Shown piece after piece: positions 22,575 to 33,400 of a DNA stretch of 64,000 bases. How positions within the stretch are numbered: position 1 is the first letter of the stretch; every line of letters starts with the position of its first letter. Position numbers and translations under genes: made by a program. The notes beneath the pieces were generated by a model that was given only the letters and a program-made list of their open reading frames with translations, searched no databases and was not told where the DNA came from. This DNA is from Marchantia polymorpha subsp. ruderalis (Eukaryota; Streptophyta; Marchantiopsida; Marchantiales; Marchantiaceae): NCBI GenBank assembly GCA_037833965.1, contig AP031352.1:24470501-24534500 (forward strand). Reading direction: 5' to 3'.

Positions 22575-23715
22575 TTCACTGTATACAAGGATTGTTTACA
22601 GAGTATCTGTAAACTAAATCTGAAGGGAAAACTAAAAATTGTTTAATTCTAAAATTATCACAAAGTTTTAGAGGAGCACCAAAAACTTTTTACTGTAAAG
22701 TATCACTCATGGATATTTACCACAGCAAAAATGAAAGGAACTGTAAAACCTGTATAAAGTTAACCTCCTTCTATGGACAGCTAAAGCAATTTCTTTGTCT
22801 CTACAGGTTTTCAAGCACTGTGCATAGCCTGAAACAATTTCTCTAAAGCAGTTCTCTAAAACTAGGTAGAGCACTCATCAAAAGTTTCCACGTAGATTTT
22901 TGTTTGCAGTCCAAACATTTAGCGGAAGACTGCAAAAACCCTACATTTACCTTGCTCGCTGATTGTGACAAGTAATAACCTCAAGACATTATAGAATGCC
23001 TGATCGAGATAACTTCATACTTTTTTTCACCTAGACTTCTCCCATAGCCTATTACTATGTTTATGAGCTCGAATCAATACTAAAGCAGAAACTCACACTT
23101 GCATTCACATGGTTTCACTTGAAACCAACCTGAATTGACACTTTCACTATAAACATCGCTGCTTAAATGCTTGACACTCATCGCATTTAAGCAAGTTGTG
23201 CAGCCTTGTTTTAGATCACTCCAGATCTGCACCTTCTTCAACGCCTCGGGTTTGTAGACTTCTCGACACAGGAAGGGTCGAGCAAAGCGTTGAGGAAAGA
23301 GAAGGTTTTTATCAAAGGTTCTACTGTCATCACAGAACCTTGCTCCGGTCCTAGGAGATTCGAAGGCGGAACGGAATCTGGTGGTAGATCAGTCAAGAAT
23401 AATTTTCACTAATAGTAGACCTCTCAATGGGGCTAGGACTCCTATACTAACTTGTCTGAGGCGTACTGATTCCCCAACTGGCAGTGATGTTGTCGTGCAC
23501 ACTCCATCAGTGCCAGAAAGGAATTCTTGTTTTGTCGCCGTAGAAGGTTTGCCATACCCAATGCCTATTAGTGCTATCGAGAAGAGATGTCAGCTCACGG
23601 TGAGATTGCCCGATCACCAGAAAATTTTGTGGTACATTGCTCTTCTTCAGCCACACAACCGAATTATGCCTCCACAAATTTACAGGTCTGGTTGATTATG
23701 ACAAACTTGAGGAAA

Positions 23716-24260
23716 CTACAACATTATTTCGACTAAGCTACGCATCAAAGTCTCAATTACCCGTGGGACTTTGATTACCCGATCTTGCAATTCTTCAAAC
23801 GTTTCCGTGGAAACACTTTCCAGCTCGGCACCCTGAAACGAAAGCTTGAGACCCTTCACTCGTTCCGCTCCCTCCTTAGAAGCAAATTCAACAACCGCAT
23901 AGCCAGAAAACTCTACGCTCCGGCTAGCCTGGGCAATCGCACGCTGTTCACCTTGCTGTGATCTTTGAAGAACAGATCCACATCATCGAGGGCAACATTC
24001 CACGGAAACGGATTGATTGCGAGGCTCCGGGCGTCTACTTCAGGTTGAACCTTGTTGAAGATTTCAGATTATCACCGCGTCCGATTGTCACACCATCCTC
24101 AGACAAATAAAGAGTAGAGGACTTTTGCAGGATGTCTGCGACTGCAGAAGTAATTTCAACAAGTACAGTACCACTTCATGTTCTTTCGAACCGAGATGAG
24201 TTCTTATTTGCGAGAAGGAGCAAATCAGAGGCAAAGTGATCAATCCGTCTTCGGCTCTTC
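23716..24260 (-). pseudogene. La-protein (La motif and RRM) pseudogene fragment
   Basis: On the reverse strand the end of a La motif can be read (AVADILQKSSTLYLSEDG, TIGRGDNL), then after a one-base shift VDARSLAINPFPW and DLFFKDHSKVNSVRLPRL, the start of the La-type RRM, and after a second shift FSGYAVVEFASKEGAERVKG and LSFQGAELESVSTETFEELQ, its end. Plant La proteins bind the 3' U tail of RNA polymerase III transcripts and have this order of motifs. Two frameshifts and a short truncation make this a pseudogene. It lies in the 11.3-kb insertion upstream of the gypsy gag, so it was probably carried along. No introns are evident in this part, consistent with but not proving an RNA origin. Confidence 0.6.
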
Positions 24261-25304
24261 AATTCACTTCAGGAAATACCTGTCCCCCGGTAAGATTGCT
24301 ATCATTGAAATAAAACTCGACCTGTCATAAAATCTTGGCCTCTTTGAGATAACCACAATCGGTTCTGTAGTCAAAATTATTGTCTCTCTTCTAAACGTAT
24401 CAACCACATGAATGACTGAAAGGGCCTCCCTCTCTGCGCGCAAAAGCGATAGCGCTCACCCTTTTTATTTCGCCATCATGATTCACAGCGTAGAGTAATC
24501 TCCCTCAATTCTGATCCAATCCGCTGAATTGATCAAACACCTGTATCAAATCTGTCCAGCTCGGCTTTCCGACTCGAACAGTTTTCGCCGTAGCCCAGAA
24601 AATCAACTCCCTTGAACCCTAAAACCGTAAAATTTCAGTCCTGAAAATTTCAATAAACCTTTCCTTGAACTACGTGTATCAAAACCAATTGCTCTGGAAA
24701 ACGAACAATCCGATGACGAAGGTTCAAAGAAACGAAACGAGTACAACCAGAAATCCCTAGATTCTACGATCTTAGAACTCCTTCTTCGATGCACTCACTC
24801 TTGCTGTTTAGTTTTTAACTCCTCGAACCTTCACACTAATGGTATAACCTAACCCCTCTCTGCCACACAATTTACCTCTCGTCAGATCCAGGAAGTAATT
24901 CACGCCCGAACATACACACAGACCAACTCACACACGCGACGGAACACACAGAAACGTAACAAACTTTCTCGTGATCCCGCACTGCAGGACCCCCACTATC
25001 AGTTCTTCGAGTGAAACGAACGGGAGATTCCCCAATGGAATTCCCGTTCGTCAATTACCCTACTGGCAACAAACCGTCACCGTCACAAACATGAGTCAAG
25101 CCCAACCCACTCCACACTCGGAGAATCTAGGTCGACGCAAATGGGAAAGTCGCTCTACGCTCCCAACGCTTCTAGGCTCGACTCGAAGAACTAACGTTCT
25201 TCGAGCCGTCCCCGACTGTATATCCCTCGTGACCCGAACCCTAACTCCACGTCTAAATACAGTAAGTGCCCAGACTGCATGAGCCGACTCGAAACTACAT
25301 GACA
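24261..25304. other. Flank of the La pseudogene, no gene seen
   Basis: No domain is recognisable. Sequence features such as ataaaaagggtgagcgctatcg (reverse strand, about 24450) could be a leader and splice donor of the captured La gene. The stretch ends at the CATGACA edge of the insertion. Confidence 0.3.
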
Positions 25305-25315
25305 CGTTTCTTCTT

Positions 25316-25500
25316 CCGCCGAAGGCGCTCTCATCGTAGGTGCGTCCTTCTGCCGAAGGCGCATGTCTCCACCGAAGGCACTCCACCGAAGGCAAAGTTC
25401 TGACTTTCCGCCGAAGGCGAAACCTAACATCAAAAGCGCTTGCGCCGAAGGCGCTCGGGCGAAGGAGTCTACCGCCGAAGGCGCTCCGCCGAAGGCGTAG
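25316..25500 (-). repeat. Cluster of GCC-GAA-GGC hairpin microrepeats
   Basis: About eight copies of GCCGAAGGC or one-base variants occur in 185 bases, several extended to CGCCGAAGGCG. Each is an inverted repeat with 3-4 bp arms around a 3-base loop. They lie in the left arm of copy C; the same units fill the left arms of copies A, B and D and the coding middle of the element gene. Confidence 0.85.
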
Positions 25501-25879
25501 TCTAGCGACGAAGTCGCTTTCTCTTGAAGAAGGCGCATCCGTCCAAGGCCTCGTACGTCTTCAGCAAAAGCTCTTATACAGGGATCTAGCCGAAGACGCT
25601 CTCTCCTGCTTGCGCCGAAGTCACTTCGCCGAAGACCCCTCAACAAGAAAGCTTTTGCCAAAGGCGCTAGAGGCGCTTCCCTCAGTAGGAACCGTCCGTT
25701 CCGGCCAAGGCGCCTGTCTCCGACATTGCGCCCAACTCGATGATTCTCGATGACCCGTGATCTTCCATTTTTACTCTATTTTAGTGTACCGATTACTATT
25801 TACAGTTGCTGCTGCGGTACTTATTTTCCAAAAATGTTTAAATTCCGCACAAAAGCAAAAAGTGGGTTACCACATGATG

Positions 25880-27485
25880 TACGTAAAATGAGTGACTCAT
25901 CATTCTTTGATTGCAAATAACCTCAAATCAACCATAATATTTCAAAATATACATGAAATTTTTTTGATGTAGCTTATAGAATTTAATCAAAGCTTCAAAA
26001 ATTTGTGCAAAAATTATAGTAACATGAATTTTGTTTGCAAGAGAATTGAAGAATTGAGTTATTTGAGAAGAAAGTTTACGAGTTTTTGCTTTAATTTAGG
26101 CTATGTTTTGAAATTGTTCAAAGATTTAGATTATGTGTGATGATTGTGATTAGTCCAATATGGTTTGAAAAATCATCAAGAAACATGCAATAAAGAAGAT
26201 TCATTTTAGTGATTCATTCAGCCAATCCCTTGATTTCCATATGCTTATGTGACAACACAACAGAATACCAGCTAAAAGCATGTAGTTTTTGTAATGTGAC
26301 GAGTTGAAAGTTCCACGTGGTGGGTCATTGGTTTAGATACTAGGTACAGATTTTGAGAAGACGACAACATATTTGGTGCAATATCTCAAAATTTTATGTT
26401 GTTCCTTCAATCCAAGTAGGAGTTGAATATAATGATCCATTACTTTGACAATAGGTACCTTATGTTGGATAACACACTTGCAACATCCAAATATGATAAA
26501 AATTTTGCTACAATTCTTAAATTATTGATTTTTTTGGTCACTATATAACCAAAAATATTGTACTTATTATATTTGTAAATGCATTTATACACATCACACA
26601 TTAAATTTATGTGTTAATAGATTATTAAATATTGTGTGTTTTATCATTATGCAATATTTATTTTTTACTCTCTATGCTTTTAATTGTCATCAAATTTTAA
26701 TGAGAAAAGATAAACAAAGTATAACAAACATAGTTAGATTTGCGATTCATCCGATTTTGAGCCAAGTCCTTGAAAATAACAAGTCATTTACTCCAAAGAT
26801 TTTACAAGTGTGTACTATTGTTCTATCTAGACTTCTCTCCTACTCGTGTATTTATACATGAGTCTACAATTCCAAACTTAGGGTTTCTTGAATCCTAAAT
26901 AAAGCGGTGACTAATCCTAAATAGAGCGATGACTAATTTTAATTGTATTGGAGACTTGAATTACTCCAAATAATATTATTATTGATGATAAAATTACTCT
27001 TTATGTTATTTGAGAAGTCAAAGAATAGAAAAGAGAGATAACTAGGGAGGAGTTGTTTGGAAATTACACTCAACTGCAGGAAAAATGTGAGTGTAGAACA
27101 ACACAAACTAAATTGAGTAGAAGTTTCTTGTCTCCAACTAGATCTTTGAAGCAAAATGATTAGGTAAAGAGCTTTGTGCTGACACAAATATGATTAGTCT
27201 AAATTACAATGCTGTATAGTGAATTGATTGATTTATAGATGAATGTTAAGTAATCATATTAACACATGTACATATATAATCCAAATTTAAGAAAAAAGTT
27301 TGCTATGTATCTTTTTTCTGAATGTGAAAAAGTATTCTGGATAGGACTCACTATGAGCACAAAATGATGTTTATATGTCTTCTAGTATTACAAAAGCTAA
27401 AAAATTTAGATTTAAATTCTTTAGGAGTTATCTTTTTTAATTTTGGTGGCGGTATTTGCAAACATATAAATTCAAGCAAGTGGTG
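25880..27485. other. AT-rich spacer, no gene recognised
   Basis: A low-GC stretch with no supported coding region. On the reverse strand catgtataaatacacgag near 26855 resembles a TATA region such as found in plant LTRs, but I could not find LTR borders. It may be decayed transposon sequence. Confidence 0.35.
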
Positions 27486-27489
27486 CCAT

Positions 27490-28175
27490 ATATCTCGAGA
27501 GGGGAGAAAGTGAGAATATTTTTGGGAAGTGGTGACAAAAATCTTCGAAGAGAGGAGGAAGTAAGAGTATTTTTGGCGAGTTGGACAAAAATCTCCCGAG
27601 GCGAAGGGAAATAGAGCATTTTTGAAGTGGGACAGAAATCTCACAAGAGGGAAGGAAGTGAGAGCATTTTCAAAGTGGGACAGAAATATTCCGAGAGGGA
27701 AGGAGTGAGAGCACTTTCGGAGTGGAACAAAGATCTTCTGAAAGGGGAGGAAGAGAGAGTATTTTTGGAGTGAAAAAATTGCTCATGAGAGGGGAGGAAG
27801 TGAGAATATTTATTGGAAAATGGTGACAAAATTCTCTTGAGAGGGAAGGAAGTAAGAGTATTTTTTAGAAAATGATGAAAAAATCTTCCAAGAGGGAAGG
27901 AAATGAGAGCATTTTTGAAGTGGAACAAAAATCTCCCGAGACGGGAGGAAGTGAAATTAGTTTTAAGAAGTGATGAAAATCTCCCGAGACGGGAGGAGGT
28001 AAGAGTATTTTCGGGGAGTGATGAAAGAAATCTCTTGAGAGAAAAGGAAGAGAAAGCATTTTTGAAATGAGACAAAAATTCCGAGATGGAAGGAAGTGAG
28101 TATTTTCGAGGATTGATGTCAGAAATCTCTCGAGAGGGAAGAAAGTGAAGGTATTTTTGGAGTGATGATGATTTG
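27490..28175 (-). repeat. Minisatellite, about 14 units of roughly 50 bp
   Basis: Units of 47-53 bases start near 27494, 27541, 27592, 27641, 27690, 27731, 27781, 27832, 27884, 27932, 27983, 28031, 28079 and 28126. The plus-strand consensus is close to aaatctcccgagaggg followed by aggaagtgagagtattttt and a gtggtgac-type end. Units differ at many sites, so the array is not recent. Reading frames on the reverse strand (SHFKNA, SPLGRF-type repeats) are a by-product of the repeat. Confidence 0.85.
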
Positions 28176-28792
28176 GAGTGAGAGACATTTTTTTTAGAGA
28201 AGAACTTCCAAAATGTTTAGTGTTTATCTTATGGCGGCTTAGACCTCCACCCGAACTAGAACGCGCAAGGGTGAAGAGTTAAGGTTGACATAAAATGTGC
28301 GTCTTCTGGGAGCAAAACTACATTAGACACATAACAGTTATGAGAGTAATGTGTAAGCTCTCGGTTTGATTTTGGGAAAAATCAATTGAATTGTTTTTTT
28401 TTTATTGAGAAATGGTATTGTATTGAGTTAAGACCTGCTTTTAGGCTATAGCGTGGCTTGTAGATGTTGTTTTCTTTTCTCTTCTTTCTATTTTCATGCA
28501 TATTCAACCATACTTGGACAAAGTAATACTTTTAGCCTCATGAGGGAAAAGATATGGGTTTAGTAAATGCAGGGTAAAACCAGATCTCATAAGCCAAATC
28601 TTGAATTATGATTGGAAAAAACCGTACTTAGGAAGAGATTATCAAAGAGTGAGAAAGCTAAGAAAGAGACGGAGATTAGACTCAAGAATTGTTTGAATGT
28701 AGACCCTACATAAGATCCTTTGTTAGAAAATATAGAGAAAGAGATTAACTAGACAAAAATATAAACCTTTGCCAATTTGATTTATCAAACCT

Positions 28793-29270
28793 TTGCAAAA
28801 AGAAGAAGTATCTTTAGAAGCTGATAGAAAAATATCACTAGACAAACCTGCCATCATGGCTAAGGACAGAGAGAGATTAGACCCTCATCCTAATCCCCCC
28901 ATTGATTCATTTATGAGATCAAGAGTACTCTCTATTCGGATTCCACAAAACTTGGCGGCGGTGGTTGTACCATCCAATCTTCCTAAGTTTTATGGAACAA
29001 AAGATGAGTACCCTTCAAGGCACATGGAGAGAGATATAGAGAGGTTAGCCAATTCTCTCATTAGTGACCCGGGATATCGTTTGATGTGGTTTCCTACTAC
29101 TCTTGAGGATGAAGCCTATGAGTGATATAGAGATGGAGATTGGGAGCAAATACTAAGAGTTTTTGACCGAATTTAGACCTGAGCTTGGACAGAAAAACTG
29201 CGTTGAGAGCATTAGCTTTGTTAAAATAGGGAAGATAAGAGGAAATTTTAGCATATATTAGAAGATTCGA
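28793..29270 (+). pseudogene. Ty3/gypsy gag fragment
   Basis: The reading LPKFYGTKDEYPSRHMERDI, then ISDPGYRLMWFPTTLEDEAYE, matches the capsid part of plant gypsy Gag proteins (fields-like LPxFxG...TLxGxAxxWY). A stop follows at 29123, and shifted remains of the next block (DFRPELGQK-like) run on to about 29270. No zinc knuckle or Pol is attached. It is an old fragment; related gag-like sequence flanks copy D at 33400-33682 and 46035-46230. Confidence 0.6.
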
Positions 29271-29884
29271 TATGATGCGTGCACTGGGTAATGACTATTT
29301 TTAGAAAAAAAAATATAAGTAGATTTTTTTAGTTTTTTTGCAAAGAATATCTATTATATTAACCTTTATTAGATTAATGGTAGAATAGTTCAGAAATATC
29401 TTTCTTGGATTTGGCCTCTAGTACCTCTCTTGGAAGTAAATCAGATTAAATAATAACTGATGGCACTTGTAGTCTCATGCATATGAAAGTTAGAGTACGG
29501 TTAGGAACTTTTCTTATTTGAGAGTTACAAAATAATTGTAGCTCTCGAATAAACTCGTAAAGGCATAAATGCTTATCACCATAATTTCTCCGGATTTTAC
29601 GGTAAGAGTTTTTTGAAAGCACTGAGAACCAAAGAGGGACAAAATAATTTTTCTCTCGCAAGAAGATGTGCAGATGCTTAATAAGGAGTCAATTTGTGGT
29701 CTACTTCAAACAATTCAGTCTCGTTTGATATTGCATTACGCTGGTATTGATGACTCTTGGACGTGGTTGGGCGATTGAAGTATGATGAAAGAACGTTATG
29801 TTGACCGGTTGCGTTTTGCTAATGTCCGAATCTAGACTTTCTAGAACTCAAGCTCCAAGCTCACCTCACTGAATATCTCCAATG

Positions 29885-30318
29885 TCTACATTAGGGACAT
29901 GGTTGTTAGCCTGGTCATCGCCGGCAAAGACTCATTCTCTTTGACACTCTCTTGGTTCTTTTGGTTCATGTCTAAGAATCCTCAAATGGCATGGAAAATC
30001 ATAGCCAAAGTTGTCGGAGTCATCCAAGACTGAATAAACCCATATGCATGAATACCTTAGTAGTTTAATTTTGAAAAGTTGAAGGACATTCATTATACAT
30101 GCAACTTTGCAGGAGACTCTCAGACTTTACCCAGCAGTTCCAATGAATGGTAAGACGGCGTCTGCCAATGACTTCCTACTCGATGAAACCATTGTTCATA
30201 AGAACGACCGTGTTACTTATAGTTTGTGGGCAATGGGTAGGCTCGAAAGCCTATGGGGTCAAGATTGTCTCGAATACAAACCTGAACGATGGTTTCATAA
30301 TGAAACGCTTGTGTAGGA
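29885..30318 (+). pseudogene. Cytochrome P450 fragment (CYP86 clan-like)
   Basis: Two conserved parts are present. At 29887-30031 the I helix reads YIRDMVVSLVIAGKDSFSLT and LSWFFWFMSKNPQMAWKI, where AGKDS replaces the usual A-G-x-D-T. After a gap of about 70 bases ending in a good splice acceptor (ctttgcag before 30114) comes the K helix with ETLRLYPAVPMNGK (ExxR motif), then YSLWAMGRLESLWGQDC and KPERW. The haem-binding Cys loop and everything upstream of the I helix are missing. Such enzymes hydroxylate fatty acids for cutin or sporopollenin in plants; this piece cannot be active. Confidence 0.75.
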
Positions 30319-30319
30319 G

Positions 30320-31740
30320 TATGCTTAGTAATGAGTTCCTTCAATAAATTACCACATGGCAGCAATTTGCAGCCTGATAGACAGTCGGGCACTGGACATG
30401 GAAGCAATCGATGGGAGCATAATCTATCAATTAGCCGATGATGAACTTTTCACAATATCTTTTACTTCTCCGAGATCTGGACAAATTAGATCTGAAGCCG
30501 TGTGTAGAAAGTCAACAGGGTTCACAAACAAGTAAATCACAAGTAAATTTGAAGACCACATGTAACTAAAATTTTTGTGTAATCACAGACAGGTGGACGC
30601 TAGTCTCTAGCATGGATGTCGGAACACGATACGTTCGAAGCATTCAATTTGCCAGTTTTCTACCAAAAACCTCACTAATAGATACTTGAGTGTTTGTTTC
30701 AAAATTCCTCTGAACTAGAAGGAGTAGGAGGAGTTTCAAGATGTGATATTTATCAACAACCAATCCAAAGTACAACCCAAATGACCCAAGATTGAAACCT
30801 CACAAATGATATTCCAAAAACAGATCTAAACGTCCATGTTAGATATTGTTAGCTTTTCGGACGCCAAGATCAACAAATGTAACAAGTGACAAAATAGAAG
30901 TTTTACCTCTATATCAGAAGGCGCCGGCTGTTGGTATTGTGGACGGATGTCTCCTACCCTTTCAGCAATTAAAGTGACGAAAGAAGCACTATGAAGATAA
31001 AAACAAAAAAAACTAAAACGAGAGGTGCAGTTACTTTCTCACAACTATTCCGGGCTGTTAGATCCAAATCAGCAGGTCACGTAGAAGATCCCCACAAACT
31101 CCAATCAAGGACTACAACGACATTTGGATTTGGACTGAGAGTGGAGGTTCAGTAGTATAGGATAAGTGGGAGCCCCGTGCCATCTCCTAAACTACCCCGT
31201 CCGGGTGTTGTGGAACCTCATCAGAAGGTCGGACTTACTTATATCCGGGGTTCCCCTACTCGGAGCATCCCATCGGATACTACTCATTCCCAACAGTGGC
31301 TAACCCACACAGACGTTATATAGGTAAACGCAATAATGAGGAGATTCTTCCACTACACACTGGAACACGTTCATCGCAAATCTTCCTCTCGAAACGGATC
31401 CTGGCACTTCCTTTCACAAACTTATGGATCCGACCCTACAGCACTGAGAGAACCGGCAAGAATTCAAGCTTGATGTTACACACATAAAAAACAAGAGCTG
31501 CAAAACACAACCAAGTTGCATAAACAAGTGAAAAAAAAATTCCAAACAAAATTCCTAAGAGCAATTAAATATCAAAAACTCTAAACCTAATTGCGGCAAC
31601 TATGATAACTACTCTAACATAGTTTTCTAGTTTTATTTACACTCTGCTTTTACATCAACTTTTCCTAGCAAAGAAGTAGTGTAAACTAATTAGAATGACA
31701 CAATCTAGTGAATTTTGCGTGCGGAGCAATCTTAGCTTTC
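30320..31740. other. No gene recognised
   Basis: Short frames only, none with a recognisable domain. The composition is mixed and the stretch probably consists of decayed transposon and gene fragments. Confidence 0.3.
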
Positions 31741-31761
31741 CAAAATGGCCCGATGCTCTAG

Positions 31762-31986
31762 ATGTACATCATGGATGTTGCAGAGACAGATTGGAGGAAT
31801 GAAACACATATCACTCCTACTTGTACTCTGTTTGATTATATCATTAAGACAGATGTTTATAAAGAGCAATATTTGGAGACCCTCATCGACATCATACTTG
31901 CTTTGGCCGGACCAAAGACAAGAGTGTTGCTAGGGTATGAGTTCGGGTCAAGTGGAGTAGAAGAGCTTCTAGGCCAACTCTATTGA
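31762..31986 (+). pseudogene. METTL21-like protein methyltransferase fragment
   Basis: The reading LFDYIIKTDVYKEQYLETLI, then ALAGPKTRVLLGYEFGS, matches the second half of the METTL21/FAM86 class of seven-beta-strand protein lysine methyltransferases, in which D-Y-I-x-x-x-D-x-x-Y and the strand ILLGYE are conserved. The S-adenosylmethionine-binding first half is not found upstream. A single-exon-size remnant, most likely a pseudogene; the usual V-V-Y is shortened by one residue. Confidence 0.55.
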
Positions 31987-31989
31987 AAG

Positions 31990-33400
31990 CATTTTTTTTA
32001 AACAAATTCTGCATTCAAAGATGGATCCGGAATACCAACATTCCGGTGTTGACCTTTTTATCAAGCGAGTCCTCGACAAGTCGATCAAAGATGAAGAAAA
32101 TTCAGAGGAAATTGCGCAGCATCAAGAGAACGTACACACATTAGATGTGACGTTGATGAACATCTGATGGTGATATTCACAATACTATTGTGATTGAGAA
32201 GAATATGGATATGTTGACGGACGTGGAAGTGATTCTCTAGAGGCATGATGAAACAGTTGACTCTATGTGGATTAGACCTAAGGGTTAGCAAGTTTATTTT
32301 GAAGTTGAGCGGAGTCACTATGGAGGTGGGGATTTAGATCAGGATGTGCGTGCCAGCAGGGTTACTTATCTTGTCAAGCAACTTGCTTGCTTCTTTACTC
32401 CGAGAGATATTTGGAACCAGCTTTGGTGCTTGCGAGGGGACACAACTCTTGCTCACTTGAACTTGTTTTATCCCCCATTCGTATAAGACGTGTTCAGAGA
32501 CCAGATGGAAAACCTGCAAGTAAGTTTGACTTTTCATAGAATTAGATGTATCAAGAACCTTCTAGATGCTTAATTCAGGCGAGCACAAGCAGTTGACGAT
32601 TGTTCGATATCACAAAAGTTCAAGCTATGGACTGAAGTGAAGAATCATGTTGCCACTTGCAAGTTTACCTCAAATTTTGAGGAGGTTAGATAACTATTTT
32701 AGGATAGAATAGAATGTATCAATGTATCATTGAAAGAAATCTCTCTTTGATCCTCAAAGAGAGGCCAAGGATATTTTTCCTTGGTTATGTGTACCTTGAC
32801 CTTTCGGGTTGCTATATAGTTCAGTACTTTGGACTTTAGAAAGAAAATTGCCTTGGAAATTGTACACTTGGAGCCGATAAGTAATGCCGTAGATTGTTCC
32901 TCATGTGCATATGAGAAGTAATTCTGTTGTTCGATCCTCATGTTCTGATGACGTAGCTTATTCAGGAAGTCCAACTTTCACTAAGTTTCTCGTTATCTCG
33001 GACTTTCCTTACGATACATTTGTAAGAGGTAGGCTATGAGATTGTGAGGTGTTCTTGGTGTTTGATTTGTTTAATCTAGGTGAGAGGTAGCATACCCAGG
33101 AGACACCTCAATGACAACAAGGTGTTATTTCACCGAAAGTTGAGTGGACTGAAGGTAGAAGTAGCGATGACATTTCTCAAGTAAATTTGTACTTTCGGTA
33201 ACGAGATTAACTATATCAAATGTAAGTTATTGTATAGCATGTTTATAGTGTTTTTTTTTTCTCCAAGAGCACCATTCTAGTGGATTCGGCTACATGACGA
33301 GGTAATTACTATCAAATAAAGGGTAATTGGTGTTAATACTTCAAGACAAGTTACTGTCATGCACGTTTTGTGGGCACAATGCTCAATGATGACACACTCA
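31990..33400. other. No gene recognised
   Basis: Only short frames without known domains. Possible retroelement remains, as SCTFCGHNAQ-like reading near 33355 hints at a zinc-binding pair, but this is too weak to call. Confidence 0.25.

Larger units (their letters stand above)
14010..25304 (-). mobile_element. 11.3-kb insertion inside copy C carrying a DNA-methyltransferase retroelement
   Basis: Alignment of copy C with copy D leaves this block unexplained. Its edges read TGTCGTGCG at 14010 and CATGACA ending at 25304, a 7-base inverted match with one mismatch, of the TG...CA type. CGTT at 14006-14009 is repeated at 25305-25308 (CGTTT if the first T is counted in the flank), consistent with a 4-5 bp target-site duplication. 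Inside are the gypsy polyprotein (14295-21354) and a La-protein pseudogene (23716-24260). I could not find a pair of direct LTRs or a clear primer-binding site, so whether this is one element or a nested pair is open. Confidence 0.6.
9055..25874 (-). mobile_element. TIR element copy C with a large internal insertion
   Basis: The right end is TGTAATGACCCAT at 9055-9067 and the left end gtgggttaccaca at 25862-25874, so the element reads leftwards. Flanks TGATG at 9050-9054 and TGATG at 25875-25879 form a perfect 5-bp target-site duplication, which ties together two ends 16.8 kb apart. The element's own parts are 25305-25874 (left arm, dense in GCC-GAA-GGC hairpins) and 9055-14009 (gene and right arm). 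The left arm aligns with copy D (33683-34460) up to about 25305 and resumes in the same order at about 14009. The rest (about 11.3 kb) is therefore a later insertion. Confidence 0.88.

Noticed and set aside
25316..25500. Regular short palindromes that could suggest a CRISPR array
   Set aside because: Units are 9-16 bases, irregularly spaced, in both orientations, partly inside a coding frame, and the DNA is eukaryotic.
27351..28188. Reverse-strand frames with repeated SHFKNA/SPLGRF peptides as a repeat protein
   Set aside because: They are readings of the minisatellite, change frame between units and have no start or flanking gene structure.
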